In this document: positions 9,361 to 18,305 of the stretch, piece by piece
Numbering within the stretch: position 1 is the first letter of the stretch
Layout of the letters: each line of letters starts with the position of its first letter
Assembly (NCBI GenBank): GCA_020634245.1
Contig: JACKCC010000012.1
Location: forward strand, 248,001 to 312,000
Reading direction: 5' to 3'
DNA length: 64,000 bases
Origin: Ardenticatenaceae bacterium
Lineage (GTDB): Bacteria > Chloroflexota > Anaerolineae > Promineifilales > Promineifilaceae
Translations under genes and position numbers: made by a program
Notes under the pieces: model-generated
Databases searched by the model: none
Told to the model about the DNA's origin: nothing
What the model saw: only the letters and a program-made list of their open reading frames with translations

Positions 9361-9417
9361 TGATCGTTGCCGTAATCGTGATCGCAACCGAAAAAAAATC
9401 GATTACGACAACGATCA
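9361..9417. promoter_or_regulatory. 18-bp inverted repeat between divergent genes
   Basis: TGATCGTTGCCGTAATCG (9361-9378) and CGATTACGACAACGATCA (9400-9417) are complementary except for one position, around a 21-base A-rich spacer. It sits between the lipoprotein gene (minus) and the lactate permease gene (plus), where it could be an operator or a cruciform. Confidence 0.5.
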
Positions 9418-9448
9418 GTCAATATCTGCCGATTCGTTTATATTTGAC

Positions 9449-9454
9449 TATACT
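9449..9454 (+). promoter_or_regulatory. -10 box eight bases before the lactate permease start
   Basis: TATACT is followed by eight bases and then ATG 9463. No Shine-Dalgarno sequence fits in that gap, so the mRNA may be leaderless. No good -35 was found at 16-18 bases. Confidence 0.4.
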
Positions 9455-9462
9455 CCTTCCCT

Positions 9463-11022
9463 ATGCCGCTTGAATCAAACTTACCGCCATTAACATCGAT
9501 CAATATTTTGCTGGCTGCGCTACCGGTACTGGTCGTACTTTACCTGATGGTGGGACGGCAGTGGGGTGGCAGCCAGGCGGGTATTGCCGGATGGGTCACG
9601 GCCGTATTCATCAGCGTTTTTGCTTTTGGCACAGGCGGCCAACTGCTGCTGGTTGCCTGGGGCAAGGCGGTTTTACTCTCCTTATTCGTCCTCTACGTCA
9701 TCTGGATGGCCCTGCTGCTCTATCACACCATCAACGAAGCGGGCAACATCACCGTCATCGGCCAGGAGATGCCCGGTCTGGCCCAGGACCGCCCGGCCCA
9801 ATCGCTGCTTATCGCCTGGATTTTTGGCTCGTTTATTCAGGGCGCGACCGGTTTTGGCGTACCGGCGGCCGTCGTCGGGCCGCTGCTGGTGGGGATGGGA
9901 TTTGCCCCGGTAACGGCTGTTGCCATGGGTCTGCTGGGTCATGCCTGGGCGGTTACGTATGGGTCGCTTGGCTCGTCATTCCTATCGCTGATTGCCACTA
10001 CCGGCCAGCCAGGCGAGATTCTGGCCGGTCCGGCGGCGATCATGCTGGCGATTGCCGGGTTGGGCTGCGGCTTAAGTGTGTTGTGGCTTTCTGGCGGGGT
10101 AACGGCCGTGCGCCGTCGCGGTCTGTTTTTGTTAAGCATGGCCGCCGTCATGGGCGCAGCCCAGTGGGGGATTGCCATGGCCGGTTTGTGGTCGGTGGCC
10201 TCGTTTGGGGCCGGGCTGGTCGGGTTAATCAGCGCTATTTTTTACTTCACCCGCATCGCCAACGGCCAGCTCCGCGAGGATTTTGACCTGGCCCGGCTGG
10301 TGCGCGCCTTTTTCCCCTACATTCTGCTCATCATCGTCATCGTTTTAGGCCGGATTGTTTTTCAAGATGCCTTGAATGTGGTCGAGTTGAATTATAATTT
10401 CCCGGCGGTAGCCACGCGCTTTGGCTGGGCAACCCCGGCCGAAGCGGGACGGTCGGTGAGTCTGTTTGGTCACGCCGGGGCGCTGCTCCTGTACACCAGT
10501 TTGCTGATTTTTGGCTGGTATCGCTGGCGCGGCGGCACTTTCCGGCCGGATGAGGGGTATAAAGGCCGTACTATCTGGCAAAAAACAGTCAAAGGCTGGG
10601 TCAAACCGACGATAGGCGTATACACGCTAGTGGCCATGGCCCTGACGATGCAGCACGCCGGGATGACCCAGATGCTGGCCGAAACGCTCAGCGCCAACAC
10701 CGGCCCGGTTTTTCCCCTGCTCAGCCCGTTCATTGGCGCGCTGGGCGCGTTTATGACCGGCAGCAATACGAACAGCAATGTGGTGTTTGGCCAGTTGCAG
10801 CAGGGAACGGCCGTCGCCCTCCACCTTTCCGTCCCCCTGATTTTGGCCGCTCAGACGGCCGGCGGGGCCATCGGCAGCCTCTTTGCCCCGGCCAAAGTCA
10901 TCGTTGGGGCCAGCACGGTAGAAGGAGCCGATGATGGCCAGGTACTCAAGCTGGCGATGCTGTATGGCCTGGGTATTGTATTGATTATTAGTTTGGTGAC
11001 GGTTACGGCCGTACGCTTTTAA
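9463..11022 (+). CDS. lldP: L-lactate permease family transporter
   Basis: 519 residues with 12 or more hydrophobic segments, the usual length for the LctP/LldP family (TC 2.A.14), which imports lactate or glycolate with protons. Diagnostic stretches are FGSFIQGATGFGVPAAVVGPLL, present as a long block near residue 125, and GAFMTGSNTNSNVVFGQLQ near residue 430. LSVPLILAAQTAGGAIGSLFAPAK follows. The gene is single, with no lactate dehydrogenase gene next to it. Confidence 0.93.
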   Translation: MPLESNLPPLTSINILLAALPVLVVLYLMVGRQWGGSQAGIAGWVTAVFISVFAFGTGGQLLLVAWGKAVLLSLFVLYVIWMALLLYHTINEAGNITVIGQEMPGLAQDRPAQSLLIAWIFGSFIQGATGFGVPAAVVGPLLVGMGFAPVTAVAMGLLGHAWAVTYGSLGSSFLSLIATTGQPGEILAGPAAIMLAIAGLGCGLSVLWLSGGVTAVRRRGLFLLSMAAVMGAAQWGIAMAGLWSVASFGAGLVGLISAIFYFTRIANGQLREDFDLARLVRAFFPYILLIIVIVLGRIVFQDALNVVELNYNFPAVATRFGWATPAEAGRSVSLFGHAGALLLYTSLLIFGWYRWRGGTFRPDEGYKGRTIWQKTVKGWVKPTIGVYTLVAMALTMQHAGMTQMLAETLSANTGPVFPLLSPFIGALGAFMTGSNTNSNVVFGQLQQGTAVALHLSVPLILAAQTAGGAIGSLFAPAKVIVGASTVEGADDGQVLKLAMLYGLGIVLIISLVTVTAVRF

Positions 11023-11035
11023 GAAGGTTGCGTAA

Positions 11036-11100
11036 AGTGCCAGGCATGGAGCGCATCATTTAGGGCAAATCAAGACCGTTCGCCCTATGCCTGTCACACT
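11036..11100. repeat. Dispersed palindromic element, AGTGCCAGGCAC family, copy 2 (diverged)
   Basis: AGTGCCAGGCATGGAGCG at the left and CGCCCTATGCCTGTCACACT at the right, with AAGACCGTTCGCCCT matching the inner right part of the copies at 2097 and 41573. It has more mismatches than the other two copies. It lies between the lactate permease gene and the broken response regulator. Confidence 0.65.
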
Positions 11101-11117
11101 AATTTAGAAAAAGAATA

Positions 11118-11809
11118 ATGACAAAAACGGCGATAAAGACCAATTCCAAGATACTTTTTTTAAGTGATAATATTGAAGCAGGACAAATTTGGACCCAGAT
11201 TTTGAAGCAAATGGGATTTGAGACCGTTTTAGTAGGATCGACTGAGGATGCGTTGACTTGCTGGATAGAAGATACGTTTGATTTGATTATTATCGATATT
11301 TAGTCACTCTTTGCCGGAAATTACGAACTGAAATCATTAATCCAATTCTTTTATTTAGCGCCAAAAGCGATGAGGTTTATCTTTTAGAGGCTTACGAAGC
11401 AGGGGTAGACGAATGCATAGTCAAACCTATCAGCCCTCTGCTTTTCGTAGCTAAGATAGGGGCTTGGTTGCGTCGGTCATGGGCAGTACCGGCACAGGCG
11501 TTGGATACTCTCCAGATCGGTAGTTTTCAATTAGATCCGGTTCAACGGCAGTTGACTATCTCCCACGGAAACATAGTTAAACTCACCAACTTAGAGTTTC
11601 GCCTGCTGCACCTCTTGATGAGTCATCAAAATAAGGTGCTTGAACCAAACTATATCGTTGAGTGTGTATGGGGTTATAGTGGAGATGGGGATAACGTTTT
11701 GCTCAAAAATGTAGTTTATCGCTTGCGTCGTAAGATTGAGACTGATTCCAGCCAACCTCGTTACCTTCGGACAGTGACCGGAAAAGGCTATGTCTTTCAA
11801 TCCGATTGA
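11118..11809 (+). pseudogene. Broken OmpR/PhoB-type response regulator
   Basis: The first piece (11118-11303) is the start of a receiver domain, ILFLSDNIEAGQIW to DLIIIDI, then a TAG. The next piece, in another frame from about 11303, continues a receiver as VTLCRKLRTEI, ILLFSAKSDEVY and CIVKPIS, then runs into a complete winged-helix DNA-binding domain (LQIGSFQLDPVQRQLT to RTVTGKGYVFQSD, stop 11809). Compared with normal receivers about eight residues after the phospho-acceptor Asp are missing, so a small deletion that is not a multiple of three best explains both the stop and the frame change. The DNA-binding part alone (from an internal start near 11468) could still be made. No sensor gene is adjacent. 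It contains no ACGGCCGT. Confidence 0.8.
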
Positions 11810-12471
11810 TTCCTTGATTTCTGTTTTCTCTCAGCTTTCTTACAGGTTTTCTCTTACAAACTCAACCAAAAAATACGATGGTGACCAGTCTAAAATTGCG
11901 ATTGGAATAGCCATATTTCGCCTATTTTGTGACCAGCTACGACCATAACTATTACCATTTTTACGACCAGAGTGTGGTAGTGTATTCTGAAGCCTGAATC
12001 AAGTTTAGTGCTTATCGCAATGAAGAAACAGGAGTAATCACCACGTGACGTATTGGGCATGTAATCGTGAAAAAACATTCAATCCACACTGATCCTACAA
12101 CTGACTGATGGCAAACAAATCGAAATGACACCAAAAAACCGCTTTGCAGTTTGTGCTACGGCATTTGCTGATGTGGGCAGCGAACTCACTTGATTGAAGT
12201 AACTCTACGAGGTGTGATTGAGGTTTTTTGTGTTTGGTTCCCTCAGACCATTGGTCTACAACATTGTATTACCGTACGCTGATAAATTAGATGAGTGCAA
12301 ATAATCGGTGTCTAAATTCTTGGTGTGCATGAAATATGTTATCTCTTTCCTCGCCTCCGGCTCAAGCTGACTGTTTCTGGCATCGCGGGTGAGGAGTGAT
12401 GGAGTGTCTTTAGCCATTCAACCAAGCAATAAGCATTCGGATTTGTATCAGCGATTGACGCGCGGTCGGAA
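11810..12471. other. Non-coding or decayed stretch
   Basis: No gene is supported in these 660 bases. One frame, about 12088-12195 on the plus strand, reads LQLTDGKQIEMTPKNR then FAVCATAFADVGSELT and a stop; its continuation appears to shift frame, so it may be a remnant of an unidentified gene. Base composition is A+T-richer than the flanks and ACGGCCGT is absent. Confidence 0.4.
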
Positions 12472-12594
12472 TGTGTCAATAGTTTTGAGACACGAAAACC
12501 GATAAATTAGTGAGCAATCTCTCGCTCACCGGGCTGATGGATAAGGGGATAACTCTCCGCTGCGGCTGAAGGTTACCGCAGCGACGGCAACCAT

Positions 12595-13570
12595 CTCCAG
12601 AGTTAAATCAGACGGCCGTTGGCAACTTCGGGGCAACGGGCTGACCCTGCACAAAGCGTTCTGGATACTTCTCAAAAGCGGCCAAATTAACACCGCTTAC
12701 GACGCCCGACCCTCAATTCAGCGACCTGTCCATAATAGACCGTGGCCAATCATCAGGCCCGAACTGGTATGCCGGTGCGTAGTTGCCCCGCCAATGGAAG
12801 AACATGCGCGCCCAGAGTGCAGGCATGGTGTAGAAACCAAAACCGGTCAGGATAATCCGGACAGTATTTCATCGTTTTTGAACTGCGCCTCAGAAAGGAT
12901 TGTCATCAGGTGTAAGGTCGGGAATAGCTCTGCCCACCCCCCAGGTCGGCCAACAACAGGGCCAACGTCTTTATGGTGGAACTGCCCCAGTCAGCATGGA
13001 GAAATTAACTACTGTTCTGGTTCAATCCCCTGTTTGGTGCAGCTGTCGGCCACCAACTGTTTTTAGCCAGCTGATGCCAGTTCCGCTGAGCGATCAGGTA
13101 ACCGACCACATGGCAGCTGAAGAATGTCAGAATGGTGCATGTAATAGTAGACGTGGGGCACAGGCCCCGCGGCAGTGATGTCGACCACACCTGATTGAGT
13201 CATGGCCACCGGTTTCTGGTTTCTTGTAGACTGGATGCGTTTCTGGTTACGCCGTTCGATATTACCTCAGCGTTTGCCGCAGGATACACGATACATCGTG
13301 CTCGCCGACAGAGATATTCCCCCTCAATCCAACAGTGTGCCATACACCTGGCGCAGCGAAGGCCATCCCGCAAAGCGCTACTGTTGAGCATGGCCCGCAC
13401 GCTTCCGTTCCGCCGGTGGCGGCGCTCGTGGTGATGGGGTTACTGCCTTCGATTCCCCGAACTGGCTTTCCTGCGCACTGCCGGTGGCCGTTGCTACGGG
13501 GATAGGCCAGGTGGCGACATGCCTCCCTGCGTGCTGGTCTGTTCAGCCAATTCGGTCACATTCTCTCTCA
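12595..13570 (-). pseudogene. IS3 OrfB (DDE transposase) remnant
   Basis: Scattered pieces in all three minus frames match an IS3-group OrfB read from about 13570 down to 12595. They run in the expected order: an HTH_21-like part with EGEYLCR and ANAEV, then VVGYLIAQRN, ADSCTKQGIEPEQ, a region near GAPMK/ALLLADLG, a piece like KYCPDYPDRF, HVLPLAG in place of the usual FFHWYN, VYYGQVAEL, and EKYPERFVQGQPVAPKLPTAV. At least five frame changes and several stops make it non-functional. Confidence 0.75.
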
Positions 13571-13699
13571 CGGTTCGTCGTCAGTTTCCTGTTCCGGGGT
13601 AATCCCCCCAGCTTATCTCGGAAGTTTTTGCACCTCGATAGTAGTTCCGCTTTCCACCTGTCGGCTCAGTCAGGCATTTTTGCGGCGTAGCCGCGCATC

Positions 13700-14014
13700 T
13701 CAGCTTCAAGTGCTTTTCGGCCCTCGTTTCGAGTGCCAACCCGCCGGTGTCCGGCTTCTTGCTGCCATGCCGGTGGTCAGGTGGGATGAATACAACCCTT
13801 CCCGGCGCAACAATCTGCCAATACCTCCCGGTTGCTCCCGGCACTTTTCAGCTTCTTCCAGAACCCACAGTTTGTAGGCGGCCGTGAAGGTGCGTCTTTC
13901 TGCTTTGGGCGTCCGGGGCAGTACCTCTGGATCAGGCCGGTTGTCGGCACCTATGCCATTTTTGTTGAGTTTCTCTCCATTCTTTTGTGTCATGATGTTC
14001 CTCTTCGCCCTCAA
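13700..14014 (-). pseudogene. IS3 OrfA (helix-turn-helix) remnant
   Basis: Starts at 14014 with a long intact part, including PRTPKAERRTFTAAYKLWVL and GGIGRLLRREGLYSSHLTT. It then loses frame near 13770, where another frame continues with QQEAGHRRVGTRNEG and ALEAEMRGYAAKMP; yet another frame carries KAELLSRCKNFRDKLGGIT, corresponding to the usual OrfA coiled-coil end. In live IS3 elements OrfA and OrfB are joined by programmed frameshifting; here the damage is random. Confidence 0.75.
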
Positions 14015-14282
14015 ATTCTACACTAAATTCTGAGTATGAAGTGTCCCACCCTATATTGACACAATGGGGGTTAATGAAAGTTGTTTTTTAACCGCATCGC
14101 ATGAAGCACTTATTTCGTTGGGTTGCAAAGCAACAAAGAGAGGGTAAAAAATTACATTTTGAATGAAAATTTGACACAAGAGGAGAATAACTATGCCTTG
14201 ATTAATGATTTATTCCAGTGTCATTTCACTTCCGGGCAACCAAGCAATACAACATATCAACTTTCTTTTTGCTTTTTATGAG

Positions 14283-14288
14283 TAGGAG
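14283..14288 (+). promoter_or_regulatory. Strong ribosome-binding site before the 14295 gene
   Basis: TAGGAGGA ends six to seven bases before ATG 14295, a full Shine-Dalgarno core. It supports the start of an otherwise unrecognised gene. Confidence 0.6.
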
Positions 14289-14294
14289 GAACCC

Positions 14295-15296
14295 ATGGAC
14301 ACTTTATTAGTTGAGACTTTAACCCCAGCACTTACTGTATCTTTAGAACGCTCCAAAAAACTACTAGATGCTGTCACTTCTCAATTCACAATTGACTGGA
14401 GTACAGGTCGCGCATCTATTCAGAGCAATGATGCAATTGTGAAAGCATTCATTGATATTAAAGGACCCGGCGCGGAACAAGATGCCCAAAATTTCCTTGC
14501 CTTACTTAATGATGGTTTTGCCATACCTAAAACTGGTGTCAATATTGAGGATCCTTCCTTTTTCACGATCCCTTGGCGAGCCCTGTCTCACGCTCCAACT
14601 TTTGATACCCTGACAATCGAAAACTGGAAATGGCTCGGCATTGAACCTTGGTCGGACACTCAGGAAATTAGGCGTAAATTGGCTGAAAAATTTGTTGCTG
14701 CCCCTGATTATATGTTTGAGGCATCCCATCTCAGTACCCTGAGAGAATCAGCGGCCTCTATAGAATATGTGGATAACCTAAATCAATTTCTGCCTGTGTT
14801 TCGGGCAAATCCACGTTTACCGGCTGATGATGGCGGCAGTGGGGGAGTTCCAAATCCACCATCAATTGACTGGCTGGGGCTTGCCAAGGCAGTTATTAAA
14901 TTTTTCGAGGATGCGGGACCTTGTTTGTTGCATGGCCAGTGGTCTCTCGAATATGCTACGTTCAGGGGACGCCCCATCTATGCAATAGGTGTACGTATCT
15001 GCCTAGATCGAGCTTGTGCGGATAAAGTGGAAAATGCTCTGTGGAGTTTATTAGGTGTTGCAGGAGGGGATATAGCTACTGTGATAACAACCCTTATCTC
15101 TAAAGGTCTTCTAACTTTGGCTAATATGCTAAGCTGGGGTACATGGGTAGGATTAGCAATAGTACATTTCGCCCTATATTGGGCCATTCTGATAGAGACA
15201 AATAAGACGGCAAATGGAGTATGCATTATCCACTTTTGGCCATTAAATTCCATACTATCTGGAGGGTTGGTAAACGGATGGGCTCAGGGGCGGTAA
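14295..15296 (+). CDS. Unrecognised 333-residue protein with hydrophobic C-terminal region
   Basis: I recognise no family for the N-terminal 190 residues, which are soluble-looking and end at a Gly/Pro-rich hinge (ADDGGSGGVPNPPS). The C-terminal 130 residues have two Cys-containing motifs, GVRICLDRACADK and NGVCIIHFWPL, that bracket a Gly/Ala-rich segment and a long hydrophobic helix (TWVGLAIVHFALYWAILI). There is no signal peptide. The layout recalls pore-forming or bacteriocin-like tails, but this is only a resemblance. Codon use is A+T-richer than its neighbours, ACGGCCGT is absent, and it sits next to a dead IS element, all suggesting transfer. The strong ribosome site and intact 1 kb frame suggest it is real. 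Confidence 0.7.
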   Translation: MDTLLVETLTPALTVSLERSKKLLDAVTSQFTIDWSTGRASIQSNDAIVKAFIDIKGPGAEQDAQNFLALLNDGFAIPKTGVNIEDPSFFTIPWRALSHAPTFDTLTIENWKWLGIEPWSDTQEIRRKLAEKFVAAPDYMFEASHLSTLRESAASIEYVDNLNQFLPVFRANPRLPADDGGSGGVPNPPSIDWLGLAKAVIKFFEDAGPCLLHGQWSLEYATFRGRPIYAIGVRICLDRACADKVENALWSLLGVAGGDIATVITTLISKGLLTLANMLSWGTWVGLAIVHFALYWAILIETNKTANGVCIIHFWPLNSILSGGLVNGWAQGR

Positions 15297-15400
15297 AACC
15301 TAATAGTATTGGTAATTGAATTCGCATTGGGAATTAGCCGACCCGTCCATGCACCTGACCTGTCCGCGTTACACAGCAATGGGCAGGTGGCGGGTAAGCA

Positions 15401-15422
15401 TGGGGTAAGGTCCCTTGCCCCA
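15401..15422 (+). terminator. Hairpin after the unrecognised gene
   Basis: TGGGGTAAGG pairs with CCTTGCCCCA (one G-U pair) around TC. There is no strong T-tract, so it is a weak terminator candidate. It lies between convergent genes. Confidence 0.35.
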
Positions 15423-15483
15423 TAAACATTTGTACCAATTGATAATCATTTTGAGGTAAAAGTGACCGCCCTTTATGACTTGA

Positions 15484-15915
15484 CTAACCTGTCTCACCGT
15501 GAAGGGTGATAATCAGCCGCCGCCCCCGTGCCCGGTTGCGGTGTTCACACAGATAGATGCCCTGCCACGTACCCAGGTGGAAACGGCCGTCACGCACCGG
15601 CACGGTCACACTGCTCCCCAACAGCACCGCCTTGATGTGCGCCGGCATATCATCCGGCCCTTCGTAAGTGTGAACAAAATAAGGCGTGTCTTCGGGAACC
15701 ATCCGGTTAAAGTGGCTCTCCATATCCTGCCGCACCGTCGGATCGGCGTTTTCATTCAGCGCCAGCGAAGCTGACGTATGCTGGATGAAAATGTGAGCCA
15801 GCCCTACGCTGAACTCGCCGATTTCCGGGATCAGCCGCGTAATCTCCCAGGTGACCAGATGAAACCCACGCGATTTTGCCGCCAATGTAATCTCTTTTTG
15901 TAACCAACTCATCAT
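15484..15915 (-). CDS. YjbQ / UPF0047 family protein
   Basis: 143 residues, the usual length for this small family, whose members are annotated as secondary thiamine-phosphate synthase because some complement a thiE defect. Conserved signatures are seen: FIQHTSASLALNENADP, RQDMESHFNRMVPED, and GTWQGIYLCEHRNRAR near the C-terminus with the conserved His and Arg. It starts with ATG 15915, which overlaps the stop of the GT39-type gene by four bases (ATGA), so translation is probably coupled. The true cellular role is uncertain. Confidence 0.85.
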   Translation of the reverse strand: MMSWLQKEITLAAKSRGFHLVTWEITRLIPEIGEFSVGLAHIFIQHTSASLALNENADPTVRQDMESHFNRMVPEDTPYFVHTYEGPDDMPAHIKAVLLGSSVTVPVRDGRFHLGTWQGIYLCEHRNRARGRRLIITLHGETG

Positions 15916-18272
15916 TCTGTCCCTTGCCCCACCAGCACGCTGGTGAGCAAAATGTTGTCGCCGCCATTCAGCAGCGGCAGGCGCGCCCCTGTGGCCGGAT
16001 CGTACAGGCCAATTTCGATTTGGTACGTGCCCGGCGGCGCTTGCGCATCAACGGGAATGGCGTAGCTGTCCACGATGACTTCGCCGCTGCGCCAGGTGGT
16101 GGTCGGGCGGCTGTTGTTGACCGGTTCGTTGTCCTGTTGGCCCCAGAGGAAATTGTCGCTGTTGATATTGTAGACTTCGCCCAGCAAATGGGTGAACACC
16201 TTGTACTTGTGAACCACCGGCTGCTGCGCCTGCCAGTACAGGGTGAGGTAGACGATACCGCCCGGCTGCGGCGATTCGGTCTCCACTTCGTAGCCCAGCA
16301 AGCGGATGCCGTCGGCAAAATCCACGTCCAGCCGGTTGGCGATGGTTACGTCGGCGGTGGTCAGGGCGGCTGAATTCCGCTGGCGCACGTTGACGCGGCC
16401 CAGTTCGACCGGTTGGCCCGATTCGCCGCGCACAAAAAAGTGATAGGTTCCCGATGGCGTGTCGGGAGAGATGAGGAGATCGATTTGTTGGCGGGCAAGA
16501 TGGTCGGCGGTAGGCAGGGTCACGGCCGTTTCCTGCCACACCTGTCCCACATCATTCACCAATCCCACCAACGCCGCCGTTTCATCCCCCTGGCCGAACA
16601 GGAAAACGTGCAGAGTCGTCCCACTACCCACGTCCCGAACGGCCTGGTCGTAGCCGGTGAGCTGCCAGTTTGAGCCGAGTACGGCCGTTGCTTTGAACCG
16701 TGGCGCGGTATCTGGATTCAATTCGTCGATGAGATCGGCGCGGGCAGTAGTGCGGGCGTAAAAGTGAAGGGCTTTGTCTTCGTAGGTGAAGGTGGTAACG
16801 GCCGTCGCCCGTTCGGCCAGCCAGTTTACCATCTCCCCCTGCGGATCACTGACCCCGGCGTAGGGCGTGGTGACCAGCCAGACGCCATCACTGCTCTCCC
16901 AGATGGGCGACAAAAAGTCGTCGGCTGCGGCCGGCGTGATTTGCCAGGCGTGGGGCACGCCGCGCCATTGGCCGGCCAGATGGTAGTCGAAAATGGGCCA
17001 ATCGGTGTCGGTGAAAAGGATGACGGCATCGGACGGCCGTTGATAGGCGTGAATCGTCAGCGCCAGCGAGTTGTAATCATCATTCAAGACGCGGCCTGAA
17101 TGATAGTTACGTAACCCAATCCAGGCGGCGTAAAGGGTAACGGCCGTTAGCCCCACACCAACTACCCAACCTACCAGATTCTTTGCCCATAACTCCCAAT
17201 CGTTCGACTGATCGCTCACGATAAAGTCCGCAATCCGCAATCCGCAATCCGCAATCCGAACAATTCCCCAGGCCAGCAAAATACTGTAGTAGGCAGTAAA
17301 AATCACCAGATAGCGGGGCGCAAATTGGGGCGCATACACGCCGTCTTTGGGAATGGAAATCAAATAAACGAAGATGATGGGAATGAGCAGTCCGGTCACA
17401 AACAGAACGATGGCCCGCGCCTGCCGCCAATCGCGCCGCGACCCCCAAATCAGCAAAGCCAGTCCGGCGGCAAAAATGATGAACACCGGAATCGTCACCG
17501 GCGCGTACTGCTCGATGTTCAGTGGAATACCCACCGTGAGTACCGTCCAATAAATTTTCAGGAAGTCGCTCAAGGCGGTCGGGGAGGCTGAGGAATTGGT
17601 CAAAAAGCCGCGCAGAGCATAGTTCAGCCACAGCCCGACCACCGCCAAAATCGCTAACTGCGCCCCGGCCCATCGCCAAAACTGTCGCCAGGGATGTTCG
17701 GCGTGTTTGACCACCCACAGCCAAGCTACGTTGATGGCCACGGGAACGGGGAAGAAAAGGTAGAGGGAAAGCAGGCCGCCAATCATGCTCAAGATGTAGG
17801 CCAACCAGTGGATAGGGCGGCCTTTATCCCAAACGCGGATGGCCGCCCATACGCCCAGTACAGCCAACAAACTGGTCAAGGCGTACATACGGATTTCCTG
17901 CGACCAGGCAATGCTAAAGCGGGAGACGGTGATGAACAACGCAGCCAGCAGCCCGGTGGCACGGCCGTTCACCAACCGCCCCAATCGATAGACCACCGCA
18001 ATCGTCAGCAGGCCCAGCAGCGCCGACAGGAGCCGCAAACCAAACTCGCTGTCGCCGCTGCCCCAGCGCCAGGCGTGCAGCAGCCAGAAGTACACTGGCG
18101 GATGCACGTCGTGGCCCACCTGCCGCAAAATATCCCCAAACGATTGCCGGGCCACCCACACCGACCAGCCCTCGTCCCACCAGACGCTTTTGTCACCCAG
18201 CCGGTGAACGCGCAGGCCCCAGCCAATAAGCAGCAGGCCCAGCATCAGCCAGCGTTGTCGTACCAGTTTCAT
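15912..18272 (-). CDS. GT39-type membrane glycosyltransferase with extracellular beta modules
   Basis: 786 residues. The N-terminal 420 residues carry about ten hydrophobic helices with GT-C motifs: WWDEGWSVWVARQSF (first-loop catalytic Asp) and HDVHPPVYFWLLH. This is the PMT/ArnT-like fold that uses polyprenyl-phosphate sugars. The remaining 360 residues are predicted outside the membrane. The last module (VDFADGIRLLGYEVE, YLTLYWQAQQ, VFTHLL, PPGTYQIEIGLYDPATGARL) also occurs twice in the protein encoded at 59670. A run of 7-base repeats at 17227 lies within the gene. It follows the cytoplasmic GH13 gene on the same strand and overlaps yjbQ. Confidence 0.88.
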   Translation of the reverse strand: MKLVRQRWLMLGLLLIGWGLRVHRLGDKSVWWDEGWSVWVARQSFGDILRQVGHDVHPPVYFWLLHAWRWGSGDSEFGLRLLSALLGLLTIAVVYRLGRLVNGRATGLLAALFITVSRFSIAWSQEIRMYALTSLLAVLGVWAAIRVWDKGRPIHWLAYILSMIGGLLSLYLFFPVPVAINVAWLWVVKHAEHPWRQFWRWAGAQLAILAVVGLWLNYALRGFLTNSSASPTALSDFLKIYWTVLTVGIPLNIEQYAPVTIPVFIIFAAGLALLIWGSRRDWRQARAIVLFVTGLLIPIIFVYLISIPKDGVYAPQFAPRYLVIFTAYYSILLAWGIVRIADCGLRIADFIVSDQSNDWELWAKNLVGWVVGVGLTAVTLYAAWIGLRNYHSGRVLNDDYNSLALTIHAYQRPSDAVILFTDTDWPIFDYHLAGQWRGVPHAWQITPAAADDFLSPIWESSDGVWLVTTPYAGVSDPQGEMVNWLAERATAVTTFTYEDKALHFYARTTARADLIDELNPDTAPRFKATAVLGSNWQLTGYDQAVRDVGSGTTLHVFLFGQGDETAALVGLVNDVGQVWQETAVTLPTADHLARQQIDLLISPDTPSGTYHFFVRGESGQPVELGRVNVRQRNSAALTTADVTIANRLDVDFADGIRLLGYEVETESPQPGGIVYLTLYWQAQQPVVHKYKVFTHLLGEVYNINSDNFLWGQQDNEPVNNSRPTTTWRSGEVIVDSYAIPVDAQAPPGTYQIEIGLYDPATGARLPLLNGGDNILLTSVLVGQGTE
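17227..17258. repeat. Heptanucleotide tandem repeat (TCCGCAA)n inside a coding region
   Basis: Four full TCCGCAA units plus TCCG. It encodes the repeated IADCGLRIAD part of the GT39-type protein. Seven is not a multiple of three, so gain or loss of a single unit would shift the frame. Confidence 0.9.
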
Positions 18273-18305
18273 AGAGGGGGATTATTCAGGGAACGGCCGT
18301 ATTCG

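Larger units (their letters stand above)
12472..14063 (-). mobile_element. Decayed IS3-family insertion sequence
   Basis: About 1.59 kb. The ends are inverted: TGTGTCAATAGTTTTGAGACAC at 12472-12493 and, read from the other strand at 14063, TGTGTCAATATAGGGTGGGACAC. Both start TG, as IS3 ends do. Transposase pieces lie on the minus strand. OrfA (13706-14014 and shifted frames) has FTAAYKLWVLEEAEKC and LLRREGLYSSHLTT. OrfB has LDEG-like EGEYLCRRARCIVYPAANAEV, ADSCTKQGIEPEQ, a KYCPDYPDRF piece and a tail YPERFVQGQPVAPKLP. Many frameshifts and stops show it is dead. No clear target duplication is visible. Confidence 0.85.

Noticed and set aside
12794..13178. Plus-strand open frames in the IS region
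   Set aside because: They are antisense to recognisable IS3 OrfB pieces.
14193..14201. ATG-CCT-TGA after AGGAG
   Set aside because: A two-codon ORF with a ribosome-like site could be a minimal regulatory ORF, but such short matches arise by chance and nothing else supports it.
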